A stretch of DNA of 44,808 bases from Streptomyces corynorhini (lineage in GTDB: Bacteria; Actinomycetota; Actinomycetes; Streptomycetales; Streptomycetaceae): NCBI RefSeq assembly GCF_003346515.1, contig NZ_QQNA01000015.1, positions 1 through 44,808 of the forward strand, written 5' to 3'. Positions 17,190-24,720 of this stretch are shown one piece after another. Within the stretch, counting starts at the first letter, position 1; the number at the start of each line of letters is the position of its first letter. Made by a program: the position numbers and the translations under genes. The notes beneath the pieces are model-generated. The model saw only the letters and a list, made by a program, of their open reading frames with translations. It was not told the origin of the DNA and did no database searches.

Positions 17190-17219
17190 ACCCTAGCCAG
17201 CGGTGGCGAGGAGCGTCAA
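17190..17219 (-). promoter_or_regulatory. Predicted GH2 promoter
   Basis: TTGACG (17214-17219), 18-base spacer and TAGGGT (17190-17195) on the minus strand match the vegetative consensus. Operator placement 13 bases past the -10 box parallels the lacI promoter. Confidence 0.6.
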
Positions 17220-17226
17220 TACGCGG

Positions 17227-17257
17227 GAGGCGCCGCCGGGTGACCCGGCGGCGCCTC
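17227..17257. terminator. Hairpin terminator after the serine protease gene
   Basis: A 15-bp perfect inverted repeat around one base (17227-17241 and 17243-17257; in practice a 13-bp stem with a 5-base loop) lies 51 bases after the protease stop. Confidence 0.8.
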
Positions 17258-17308
17258 TGTACGGGTGCGGACCGCGGCCCCTTCGGGCCGTCGTGCGGGG
17301 GCTGCCCG

Positions 17309-18211
17309 TTACGGTTTCGGCAGGGTGCACCCCGTACGGGTCAGGTCGATCTGGCTGCCCGCGCCGACACAGGCCACGATGCCGTAGGTCTGCTGGGCGT
17401 AGTTGATGCCCTGGCGCACGGTGACCGTACCGTTCTCGGACACCTCGCAGGGGTTGTTGACGGTGCAGCGCGCGCCGTCCTCATTGCCGGTGTTGTTGAC
17501 GGCGACGACCTTCCCGGTGGCGTCGTCGATCACGGGCGATCCCGAGGTGCCGCCGATCGTGTCGCAGGCGGAGGTGTAGCGGACGGAGTCCTTCCAGGTC
17601 CAGCTTCCCTCCTTCAGCTGATAGGCGAAGCCGTCGATGGAGCAGCTGTAGATGCGCTTCCAGTAGCCGGAGACCACCTTGATGGCGGTGCCCTGGGTGG
17701 GCCGTACGGAGTTCAGCTCCAGCGCCGATATTCCGTACGCGCTCTGTATCTGCGCGTAGGTGCTGGTGAGTTGGTACAGGGAGATGTCGGTGTCGGTCAT
17801 CGTCCCGTACGCGATCTTGCTGGCGCGCAGCGTCGCGACTCCGGTCCCTGCGGAGTTCAGCAGGGTGAAGGTGCGGGTCGACGCCCGGTTGAGGATGACC
17901 TGTCCCGCGGCGGGGAAGCCGGTCTCCAGGCAGTGGCCGTTGGACAGGACGAGGGCGGGGTCGGTGGACAGGGATCCGGGCGTGCGGACGACGGAGCCGG
18001 AACAGTTGCTGAGCGCCACCGTGCCGGCGAAGTCGACGGCGGCGACGGCCTCCTGGGCCGGGAGCACCGCCGCGGCGGTTCGGGTGACGGTGGAGGTGGC
18101 GGTGGCGGTGGAGGTGGCGGCGTCCGCGTCGTGGCTGGTGGCCAACGCGGGTGCCGCGCCCGTGGCGAGGAGCAGGACGCCGAGGAGCGCGCCGAGAAGA
18201 GGCTTTCTCAA
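17309..18211 (-). CDS. Secreted trypsin-like serine protease
   Basis: This is a 300-residue exported S1-type (trypsin/chymotrypsin fold) peptidase. The preferred start is TTG 18209-18211, which gives a compact signal peptide (RKPLLGALLGVLLLATGAAP, then ALA) with AGGGG about 7 bases upstream. An ATG at 18268 would add a 19-residue extension with no RBS advantage. The catalytic triad is visible as His in LSNGHCLE, Asp in TDTDISLYQL and Ser in GGTSGSPVID. Several Cys residues suggest disulfides. A Thr/Ala-rich stretch after the signal may be a short propeptide. It is unrelated to the sugar genes on either side and appears to be a single-gene transcript ending at the hairpin 17227-17257. Substrate unknown. 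Confidence 0.85.
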   Translation of the reverse strand: MRKPLLGALLGVLLLATGAAPALATSHDADAATSTATATSTVTRTAAAVLPAQEAVAAVDFAGTVALSNCSGSVVRTPGSLSTDPALVLSNGHCLETGFPAAGQVILNRASTRTFTLLNSAGTGVATLRASKIAYGTMTDTDISLYQLTSTYAQIQSAYGISALELNSVRPTQGTAIKVVSGYWKRIYSCSIDGFAYQLKEGSWTWKDSVRYTSACDTIGGTSGSPVIDDATGKVVAVNNTGNEDGARCTVNNPCEVSENGTVTVRQGINYAQQTYGIVACVGAGSQIDLTRTGCTLPKP

Positions 18212-18419
18212 TGTGGGTCCCCTCTGTGACCGAAGATCATTCGGTGTCTTGTCATGAGCATTGAGCATTGTTGACTCATGTACGTCAGGGGGCAACCACG
18301 CGTCGGCAACGCGAAGAGCGGGACACCGGGGCGGATCGTGGGGATCGCGCGCCCGGTGCCCCGCCGCGTCGAGCGGTGCGAGAAGGCCGAACAGGTCGAA
18401 GGGACTCCGGCTGGCCGAC

Positions 18420-18443
18420 AGGCCCTACCGGCTCGTCGGGCCT
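18420..18443 (-). terminator. Possible weak terminator
   Basis: AGGCCC at 18420-18425 and GGGCCT at 18438-18443 form a 6-bp stem with a 12-base loop just after the small secreted-protein gene. The stem is short, so the call is tentative. Confidence 0.3.
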
Positions 18444-18454
18444 TGCGGATAGAA

Positions 18455-18718
18455 CTAGTTGAGCAGGTCGTTCCCGGCCTTCACCGCGTCGGATCCCGCC
18501 TGGACGGCGCTCTTGACGGCGCCGACCTTCTTGTTGACCTTGTCCCCGGCGACCGCGTCGAGCACCGGCTTGGCCTCCGTGCCGACGGCGACGGCGGTCT
18601 GCGCGGTGCTGTTCAGGGTGGATCCGAGGTCGCCGGGGGCGGCCAGGGCGGCGGGAGCGACGGCGGCGAGGAGCGCGGAACCGGCGGCTGCGGCGGTGAG
18701 AATGCGTTGCACGTTCAT
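18455..18718 (-). CDS. Small secreted protein of unknown function
   Basis: This is an 87-residue protein with a clear Sec signal peptide (MNVQRILTAAAAGSALLAAV, then APAALA) and a mature part of about 60 residues rich in Ala, Val, Lys and Asp, for example GDKVNKKVGAVKSAVQAGSD, predicted to be helical. No Cys and no catalytic motif. The start ATG 18716-18718 is the only sensible one. It lies between the protease and the histidine phosphatase on the same strand with gaps of about 240 and 60 bases. I recognise the general type (small secreted Streptomyces proteins) but not a function. Confidence 0.7.
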   Translation of the reverse strand: MNVQRILTAAAAGSALLAAVAPAALAAPGDLGSTLNSTAQTAVAVGTEAKPVLDAVAGDKVNKKVGAVKSAVQAGSDAVKAGNDLLN

Positions 18719-18777
18719 GATCCATACAACGAGCGGGAGCGCCCGAGGGCACGCCGTCCGGACCATTCGCGCGTGTT

Positions 18778-19413
18778 TCAGCCGGGTACGACCCGGGTGG
18801 TGGGGACGTTGTACGACATCAGCGAGGCCCGGCCTCCCGCCACCCGGACCTCGGTGACCGCGCAGTTCAGCGGCCGGGGGAAGACCCTGCGGTACTCGCC
18901 CGGCGGGATGGACAGCAGCCGGCACAGCACCAGGCGGAACAAGGTGCTGTGCGCGACCACCAGCACCCGGCCGCCCGGGTGACGTTCCGCCTCCCGGAGC
19001 AGCGCGGCCGTGCCCCGGGTCGCCGCCGCGCCCGGGTCCTCCCCGCCCGGCAGCGGGTGGGCCGCCGGATCGCGCAGGAACGCGGCGCAGCGCTCCGGAT
19101 GCGTCCGGCGCATCTCGCCGAGGGTCTTCCCCTCGGCGAGCCCGAAGCCGAGTTCGGCCAGATCCGACTCCACCCGGGCCGCCAGCCCCGTCGCCAGGAC
19201 GGCGGGCGCCGCCGTACGCCGGGCCCGTGACAGGGGCGAGGTCACGATCGCGTCCAGCCCGGCGCCCGCCGCCCACGCGCCGAGGTCCTGGGCCTGTTCG
19301 GCGCCGCGTGGTGTCAGGGCGATGTCGCTGACCCCGGCGTAGCGGTTCTCCTCGTGCCAGACGGTCTCGCCGTGGCGTGCCAGGAAGAGAGTGGTGCGCG
19401 TCGTGTCGGTCAT
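18778..19413 (-). CDS. Histidine phosphatase (phosphoglycerate mutase-like)
   Basis: This is a 211-residue member of the histidine phosphatase superfamily (branch 1). The phosphohistidine motif ARHGET is at residues 12-17 (His14), with the partner Arg in SPLSRARRTA and the second His in VVAHSTLFR. The central Glu region ELGFGLAEGKTLGEM is of the broad-specificity phosphatase type rather than glycolytic mutase. Its ATG overlaps the stop of the FGGY kinase by four bases (19410-19413), so the kinase and phosphatase are made together. That pairing suggests it acts on a sugar or polyol phosphate of the same pathway, which is an inference. No signal peptide: cytoplasmic. Confidence 0.85.
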   Translation of the reverse strand: MTDTTRTTLFLARHGETVWHEENRYAGVSDIALTPRGAEQAQDLGAWAAGAGLDAIVTSPLSRARRTAAPAVLATGLAARVESDLAELGFGLAEGKTLGEMRRTHPERCAAFLRDPAAHPLPGGEDPGAAATRGTAALLREAERHPGGRVLVVAHSTLFRLVLCRLLSIPPGEYRRVFPRPLNCAVTEVRVAGGRASLMSYNVPTTRVVPG

Positions 19414-20945
19414 CCGTGCTCCCGTGCGTGGGCGGCCGTCTCCCGGGGCAGCCAGCCGCGTTGTTCCAGTGCGTCGACCAGCGTGACGAAAGGCTCGGCG
19501 AACCGCGCCCCGACCCGTGGCCGGTGTTCCAGGACCGTACGGATACGCACCATGCCACGTGGCGGGCTCTCGCCCCGCACCCCCCTCGCGGCGAGGACCG
19601 CCATGCCCAGCGCGGAGTCGGTGTGCGCCGGGACCCTGGCGTTCCTGCCGAGGATGTCGGCGCGCAGCTGGTTCCAGTAGCCGCTGCGGGTGGCGCCGCC
19701 GGTGAAGGTGACAGGCCCCTCGACGGACGCGCCCAACTGGCGTACGTAGGAGAGCGCGAGCCGCTCGACGAGCGCGACGCCCTGGAGCAGCGCGGCGTAG
19801 CGGTCGGCGTCGTCGGCGGCCGTGCCGACGGTGAAGGCTTCCGCGTCGGCGGCCAGGAACGGGAAGCGTTCGCCGTGCGAGACCAGCGGGTAGGCCACGG
19901 CGCCCGCCGGTTCCCGGTGTGCGGCGAGCCGGTCGAGGTGCCCGAGGTCGGCGCCGGGGAAGGCCCGGGTCAGGGCGCCGGCGCCGACGCTGGAGGCGCC
20001 GCCCGGCAGCCAGTCGCCGCTGGGCGCGAGGTGGTTGTAGAGCACTCCCGCGGGGTCGTGCAGCGGGGTCGCGGTGACGCCCTTGAGGACGAGGGTGGTG
20101 CCGAGGACGGTGTTCCACTGGCCGACGTCCCAGGCGCCGGAGCCGAGCTGGGCCGCGCAGCCGTCGGTCATGCCCGCGACGACGGGGGTGCCCTCGGCGA
20201 GCCCGGTCAGGTCGGCCGCCGCGCCGCACACCGTACCGAGCGGTGTGCCGGGGGTCACGACGGGCGGGAAGCCGAGGCCGGACAGGCCCAGCCGCTCGTG
20301 CACGGCTTCGGGCCAGGCGTCGGCGGCCAGGTCGTAACCGGTCTTGAGGGCGTGGCTGGTGTCGGTCGGCACGGGGTGTCCCACCAGCCGGGAGGTGACG
20401 AAGTCCGCCTGGTGGCAGACGCGGGCGCCGGGCCACCCCGGCGGGTGTCCGTCCGTCGGGTTCCCGGCGAGCCAGAGCACTTTGGCGAGCGCCCAGGTCG
20501 GCTGGATCCGGTGGCCGAGCGCCCGCCACACCTCGGCGCCCGCGTCCTGGGCGCGCTCGGCCTGCGCTCCGGCTCGGCCGTCGTCGTACATCAGCGCGGG
20601 GGTGAGCGGCGCTCCCGAGGGGTCGGTGAGCAGGACGGTGCCGGAGGTGGAGCAGACCGCCACCCCGCGCACCCGGGAGGCGGGGAGTGTGCGCAGGGCC
20701 CGGGAGAGCGCGGTGACGGCGGCGTCCCACCAGTCGGGCGGGTGCTGTTCGTGCCGGTCGCCCTCGCGGTGGCCGGTGAGCGGGGCGTGGCCGCGCCCCA
20801 TGACCAGGCCGTCGTCGGTGACCGCGAGGGCGCGCACGCTCTGGGTCCCAAGGTCGACGCCCATCCACACGTCCTGGTGGCGTGGGTCCTTCGCCGCGCC
20901 CGTGGTTCCCGGGGCCGCTTCGAGGTCCGCCTTGAAGTCCGTCAC
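19410..20945 (-). CDS. FGGY-family sugar/polyol kinase (first of two)
   Basis: This is a 511-residue ATP-dependent carbohydrate kinase of the FGGY family. The N-terminal phosphate-binding motif is GVDLGTQSVRALAV (about 29-42) after a roughly 25-residue leader that is not part of the fold. The catalytic Asp is in VAGMTDGCAAQLGSG, and the C-terminal actin-like half has GPVTFTGGATRSGYWNQLRAD. The start is GTG 20943-20945 with GAAGG upstream; an internal ATG at residue 28 would also give a complete kinase. It is the first gene of a two-gene operon with the histidine phosphatase and is divergent from a DeoR regulator. Xylulokinase-like by general appearance, but the substrate cannot be read from the sequence. 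Confidence 0.85.
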   Translation of the reverse strand: MTDFKADLEAAPGTTGAAKDPRHQDVWMGVDLGTQSVRALAVTDDGLVMGRGHAPLTGHREGDRHEQHPPDWWDAAVTALSRALRTLPASRVRGVAVCSTSGTVLLTDPSGAPLTPALMYDDGRAGAQAERAQDAGAEVWRALGHRIQPTWALAKVLWLAGNPTDGHPPGWPGARVCHQADFVTSRLVGHPVPTDTSHALKTGYDLAADAWPEAVHERLGLSGLGFPPVVTPGTPLGTVCGAAADLTGLAEGTPVVAGMTDGCAAQLGSGAWDVGQWNTVLGTTLVLKGVTATPLHDPAGVLYNHLAPSGDWLPGGASSVGAGALTRAFPGADLGHLDRLAAHREPAGAVAYPLVSHGERFPFLAADAEAFTVGTAADDADRYAALLQGVALVERLALSYVRQLGASVEGPVTFTGGATRSGYWNQLRADILGRNARVPAHTDSALGMAVLAARGVRGESPPRGMVRIRTVLEHRPRVGARFAEPFVTLVDALEQRGWLPRETAAHAREHG

Positions 20946-21195
20946 TGGTCCGCCTTCCCGTCGGCCGGCGGTCCCCACCTGGTTCGGCGCGCACCGCGTT
21001 CGCCCCCCCTTCTGATGACTTGTCACCGGCTCGGCTTTTCACACCCGCCCCCACACGTTCGGCCGGGTGCGTGACCGGAGTGCCGCGGCAGGGCGGATCG
21101 GCTGTCATGCCTGGTGGGGAACGTGTTACCGGGTTGTCGCGCGCTTCGGCCGAGGGGTTGACCGGTGCGCCTCGGTGGGGAACACTGCCGACGGT

Positions 21196-21233
21196 ACATC
21201 AGAAAACTATGTTATATCCTCAGAACTTGATGT
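21196..21233. promoter_or_regulatory. Possible DeoR operator in divergent intergenic region
   Basis: The 314-base gap between the kinase and deoR (20946-21259) holds no gene. Its AT-rich core has TCAGAA at 21199 and again at 21220 (21 bases, two helical turns) and an ACATCA/TGATGT inverted repeat at 21196-21201 and 21228-21233. DeoR-type regulators often bind such repeats between divergent operons. No convincing -35/-10 pair was found. Confidence 0.35.
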
Positions 21234-21259
21234 GACTGAGGTGCGGACAGGACCGGGGA

Positions 21260-22105
21260 ATGCCAGACCGAGGAACGTCAGACCAAGGAACGTCGGACCG
21301 AGGAACATCGGACCGCCGCGGCCCGCGGGACGAGATCCGGCGAGGCCCCTCGCACCGGCGCCGGGAGATCTCCGACCACGTACTGGCGCGGGGGTCGGTG
21401 TCGGCGTCGGATCTGGCGGAGCGCTTCGGCGTGAGCGTGATGACGATCTACCGCGACATCGACGAACTCGAACGCGAGGGCGTCCTGCGCAAGTTCCGCG
21501 GTGGGGTGACCGCGCGGCCCTCCGGTGTGTTCGAGAGCAATGTCGCGTACCGCAAGACCTCCATGCGGCGGGAGAAGGCGGCGATCGCCGCCGAGGCGGT
21601 GGCCCTGATCGAGCCCGGCATGTCCGTGATGATCGACGACTCCACGACCGCGCTGGAAGTGGCCAGGCTGCTGCCGGGCATCGAGCCGCTGACCGTGGTG
21701 ACCAACTTCCTGGAGGCGCTGAATCTGCTGGCGGACGAGCGCGGGCTGCATCTGATGGCCCTCGGCGGCGACTACGATCCGCTGCACGACTCGTTCCTCG
21801 GGGTGCCGTGCGTGGAGGCCGTCGAGGCGCTGCGCGTCGATCTGTGTTTCGTGTCCGTGTCGTCGGTCTCCGGCGACTTCGCCTTCCACCAGGAACAGCG
21901 CATAGTCGCGGTCAAGCGGGCCATGCTCAAGGCGGCCGACCGCAGCGTGCTGCTGATCGACCATTCCAAACTCGACCGCACCGCGCTGCACCGGCTGACC
22001 CCGCTCTCCGCCTTCGATCTGATACTGATCGACGACCGCGTCCCCCCGGACACGCTGCGCTCCCTGGACGAGAGCGGCGTCCCCTACCGGCTCGCTCCGA
22101 CCTGA
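21260..22105 (+). CDS. DeoR/GlpR-family transcriptional regulator
   Basis: This is a 281-residue DeoR-type regulator. The winged helix-turn-helix (GSVSASDLAERFGVSVMTIY, then RDIDELEREGVLRKFRGG) lies at about 45-85. The C-terminal DeoR sensor domain binds phosphorylated sugars in this family (IDDSTTALEVARLLPG; RSVLLIDHSKLDRTALH). The first 30 residues are a low-complexity GTSD repeat made by a 15-bp tandem DNA repeat. The start ATG has GGGGA close upstream. It heads a plus-strand operon with the dehydrogenase and the second kinase and is divergent from the first kinase, so it probably controls both transcripts, with a kinase product as effector. Confidence 0.88.
   Translation: MPDRGTSDQGTSDRGTSDRRGPRDEIRRGPSHRRREISDHVLARGSVSASDLAERFGVSVMTIYRDIDELEREGVLRKFRGGVTARPSGVFESNVAYRKTSMRREKAAIAAEAVALIEPGMSVMIDDSTTALEVARLLPGIEPLTVVTNFLEALNLLADERGLHLMALGGDYDPLHDSFLGVPCVEAVEALRVDLCFVSVSSVSGDFAFHQEQRIVAVKRAMLKAADRSVLLIDHSKLDRTALHRLTPLSAFDLILIDDRVPPDTLRSLDESGVPYRLAPT
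21266..21315. repeat. 15-bp tandem repeat in the DeoR N-terminus
   Basis: Three copies of a 15-base unit (gaccgaggaacgtca and variants) run at 21266-21280, 21281-21295 and 21296-21310 plus a 5-base partial copy. They encode repeating (G)TSD(R/Q) and leave the frame intact, so copy number could vary without harm. Confidence 0.85.
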
Positions 22106-22144
22106 CGAGGCACCTCCCCCTCCACCGCCAAGGAGACCCCGCCG

Positions 22145-23161
22145 ATGAGAATCCTCGCCGCGGGCGACCACTTCGTCGCCCCCGAACTGTTCGCCCGCGA
22201 GCTGACGGCCGAGATCGGCGCCGGTCATACGGTCGACCGGCTGTGCCTGCCGTGGCCCCTGACCCCGTTCGGACCGGTCGCCGAGGTCGACGAGGCTTCG
22301 GGGGACGAGAGGACCGTCCTCGAAGCGCTCGCCGGAGCGGAGGTCTGCGTCACCCAGATGGCGCCGCTGACCCGGAAGGTCATCGAGGGCTCCCCCGGGC
22401 TGCGGCTGGTGGTCGTCGGGCGGGGCGGGCCGGTCAATGTCAGCCTCGACGCGGCGCGCGAACACGGCGTACGGGTGTGCAACACGCCGGGCCGCAACGC
22501 CGCCGCCACCGCCGAGTACACGGTCGGCCTGCTGCTGGCCACGATGCGCCGCATCCCGGAGACCTCGGCCGCGCTCGCGTCCGGGCGCTGGGCGGGCGAG
22601 TTCTACACGTACGACAACTGCGGGCCCGGCGTGGACGGCGCGAGCGTCGGGCTGATCGGCTGCGGAGCGGTCGGCAGCCGGGTGGCCCGCGCGCTGACCG
22701 CGCTGGGGGCGCGGGTCTTCCTGTACGACCCGTACGCGGACCCCGCCACGCTGCGCGCGGCGGGCACGCCCGTGGCGGGCCTGGACGAGCTGCTGCGCCG
22801 CTCGGACATCGTCTCGCTGCACGCCCGGCTGACGCCCGAGACCCGCGGGTTGCTCGGCGCCCGCGAGCTGGCGCTGCTCCCCGAGGGCGCGGTCGTGGTG
22901 AACTGCGCGCGCGGCGCGCTCCTGGACGAGGACGCGCTGTGCGACGCGCTGGAGTCGGGGCGGCTGGCGGCGGCCGGGCTCGATGTGTTCGCCGTCGAGC
23001 CGCCGCCGCCCGGCTCCCGGCTGCGCACCGCTCCCCGGCTGGTCATGACGCCCCATCTGGCGGGCGCCAGCACCTCCGTCGCGCACAACGCGGCGCGGAT
23101 CGCCGCCGCCGAGGTCGGCCGGTATCTGCGCGGTGAACCGCTGGCCCACCAGGTGGCCTGA
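22145..23161 (+). CDS. D-isomer-specific 2-hydroxyacid dehydrogenase (PGDH-like)
   Basis: This is a 338-residue NAD-dependent oxidoreductase of the D-2-hydroxyacid dehydrogenase family. The cofactor fold has VGLIGCGAVGSRVARAL (about 168-184). The catalytic set is present: Arg in NCARGALLDEDAL, Glu in DVFAVEPP and His in TPHLAGAS. The start ATG has a strong AAGGAGA. It lies 39 bases after deoR and 47 bases before the second FGGY kinase, all one operon. There is no C-terminal ACT domain, so it is not a biosynthetic SerA of the long type. In this context it probably oxidises or reduces a sugar-acid intermediate, perhaps an aldonate-type compound. The exact reaction is unknown. Confidence 0.85.
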   Translation: MRILAAGDHFVAPELFARELTAEIGAGHTVDRLCLPWPLTPFGPVAEVDEASGDERTVLEALAGAEVCVTQMAPLTRKVIEGSPGLRLVVVGRGGPVNVSLDAAREHGVRVCNTPGRNAAATAEYTVGLLLATMRRIPETSAALASGRWAGEFYTYDNCGPGVDGASVGLIGCGAVGSRVARALTALGARVFLYDPYADPATLRAAGTPVAGLDELLRRSDIVSLHARLTPETRGLLGARELALLPEGAVVVNCARGALLDEDALCDALESGRLAAAGLDVFAVEPPPPGSRLRTAPRLVMTPHLAGASTSVAHNAARIAAAEVGRYLRGEPLAHQVA

Positions 23162-23208
23162 GGCTCCGTCACACAACCGCTCATCTCTCAACGGCAGGAG
23201 GAGACAGG

Positions 23209-24720
23209 GTGTTCGTCGGACTGGACATGGGAACCTCGATCGTCAAGGCGGTGGCCTTCGCCGAGGACGGCTCGGCCCTGGGATCACACTCCACACCGAT
23301 CTCGCTGGGCGGGAGCGGCGACCACGTCGAGCAGGACGTCGAGGAGGTGGTCGGCGCGGCGCGCGAGGTCCTCGCCGCGGTGGGCGAGGGCCGGGCGCCC
23401 GCGCTGGTCGCCATCACCGGTCAGGGCGACGGCCTGTGGCTGGTCGACGCGGCAGGCCGGGCGGTGCGCCCCGCGCTGTCGTGGATGGACGGCCGGGCCG
23501 GTGCGCTGGTCGCGGAGTGGATGGCCGACGGCACAGCGGAGCTGATGTACCGCCGTACGGGCAACGTGCTCTTCCCCGGTTCCCCCGGCCCGCTGCTGGC
23601 CTGGCTGGACCGCCACGAGCCCCGGTCCCTGGACGCCGCGGCGACCGCCGCCTGCTGCAAGGACGTCGTACAGCTGCGCCTGACCGGTGAGCGTGGCACC
23701 GATCTGTCCGACGCCTCGGTCCCCTTCCTCGATCCGCGCACCCGCGCCTACTCCCCCGAGGCGCTCGACGCGCTGGGCGTCGGACACCGGGCGGGGCTGC
23801 TGCCGCCGATCGCGGCGACACTGCCGGCCGGGCGCGCGCGCGGGGAGCTGCCGGGGCTGCCCGAGGGCACCCCGGTCACCTCGGGCCCGTACGACCTCCC
23901 CGCGAGCGCGATCGGCGCGGGCGTCACCGAGCCGGGCGACGGGCTGCTGATCGTGGGGACGACCCTGGCGTGTCAGGTCGTGGTGGAGAGCGTCGCGTTC
24001 GACGCGGATCCGGTCGGGTTCCATCTGGCCACGGCGCGGCCCGACCGCCATATGCGCGCGCTGCCCGCGATGACCGGCACGGTCGCGCTGGACTGGGTGC
24101 TCGGCATCACCGGCGCCTCGCACGCGCAGGTGTCGGGGATGCTGGCCGAGTCACCGAGGGGCGCCCGGGGTGTCGCGGCGCTGCCGTATCTCTCGCCGTC
24201 CGGGGAGCGCGCGCCGTTTGTCGCGCCCTTCGCGCGGGCGGAGTTCACCGGGCTGGATCTGCGGGCGTCGCGGGCCGATCTGGTACGGGCCATGTGCGAG
24301 GCGATCGCGTTCGCGGCCCGGCACTGCCTGGAGGCCGCGGGGCTCACCGGCGGGCTTGCGGTGTGCGGCGGCGGGGTGCGCAGCCTCGCCTGGCTGCGGC
24401 TGTTCGCCGATGTGCTGGGCAGGCCGCTGCGGGTGGCGCGCGGTCCTGAACCGGGCGCGCGCGGCGCCGTGCTGGCGGCGATCGCGGCCCGGGGCGGGGA
24501 GCTGGGCCACGGTGTGGACACCGCCGCGTGGACGGCTCCGGAGGCGGTGGTGGAGCCGGACCCCGCGGGGGTCGCCTTCTACGCGCAGGCGTACGCGGAG
24601 TACCTGTCGCGGGTGGCCGCCGCGCGGGCCCGCTGGCGGGGACCGGCGCCGACGCTTCCGCCGCGAAGCGCCCCGGCGCCTCAGCCCTTGAGGCCGCCCG
24701 CGAAGCCCTTGATCACGTAG
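23209..24720 (+). CDS. FGGY-family kinase, polyol (erythritol kinase-like)
   Basis: This is a 503-residue FGGY kinase. The N-terminal motif FVGLDMGTSIVKAVAFAEDG begins at residue 2, and AITGQGDGLWLVDAAGR plus CCKDVVQLRLTGERGTDLSD resemble erythritol (EryA)-type kinases more than xylulokinases or glycerol kinases. The C-terminal half has LAVCGGGVRSLAWLRLFADV. GTG 23209 follows a strong AGGAGGAGA. It ends the deoR-dehydrogenase-kinase operon, and its last 40 bases overlap the end of the convergent permease gene, giving a Pro-rich tail that is probably not conserved. A tetritol or pentitol substrate is an inference from similarity I recognise, not proven. A second FGGY kinase sits on the other side of deoR. 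Confidence 0.8.
   Translation: MFVGLDMGTSIVKAVAFAEDGSALGSHSTPISLGGSGDHVEQDVEEVVGAAREVLAAVGEGRAPALVAITGQGDGLWLVDAAGRAVRPALSWMDGRAGALVAEWMADGTAELMYRRTGNVLFPGSPGPLLAWLDRHEPRSLDAAATAACCKDVVQLRLTGERGTDLSDASVPFLDPRTRAYSPEALDALGVGHRAGLLPPIAATLPAGRARGELPGLPEGTPVTSGPYDLPASAIGAGVTEPGDGLLIVGTTLACQVVVESVAFDADPVGFHLATARPDRHMRALPAMTGTVALDWVLGITGASHAQVSGMLAESPRGARGVAALPYLSPSGERAPFVAPFARAEFTGLDLRASRADLVRAMCEAIAFAARHCLEAAGLTGGLAVCGGGVRSLAWLRLFADVLGRPLRVARGPEPGARGAVLAAIAARGGELGHGVDTAAWTAPEAVVEPDPAGVAFYAQAYAEYLSRVAAARARWRGPAPTLPPRSAPAPQPLRPPAKPLIT

Noticed and set aside
21158..21166. TTGACCGGT resembling half of the LacI-type operator
   Set aside because: The right half does not match and the site lies in the DeoR intergenic region; six to nine GC-rich bases are expected by chance.
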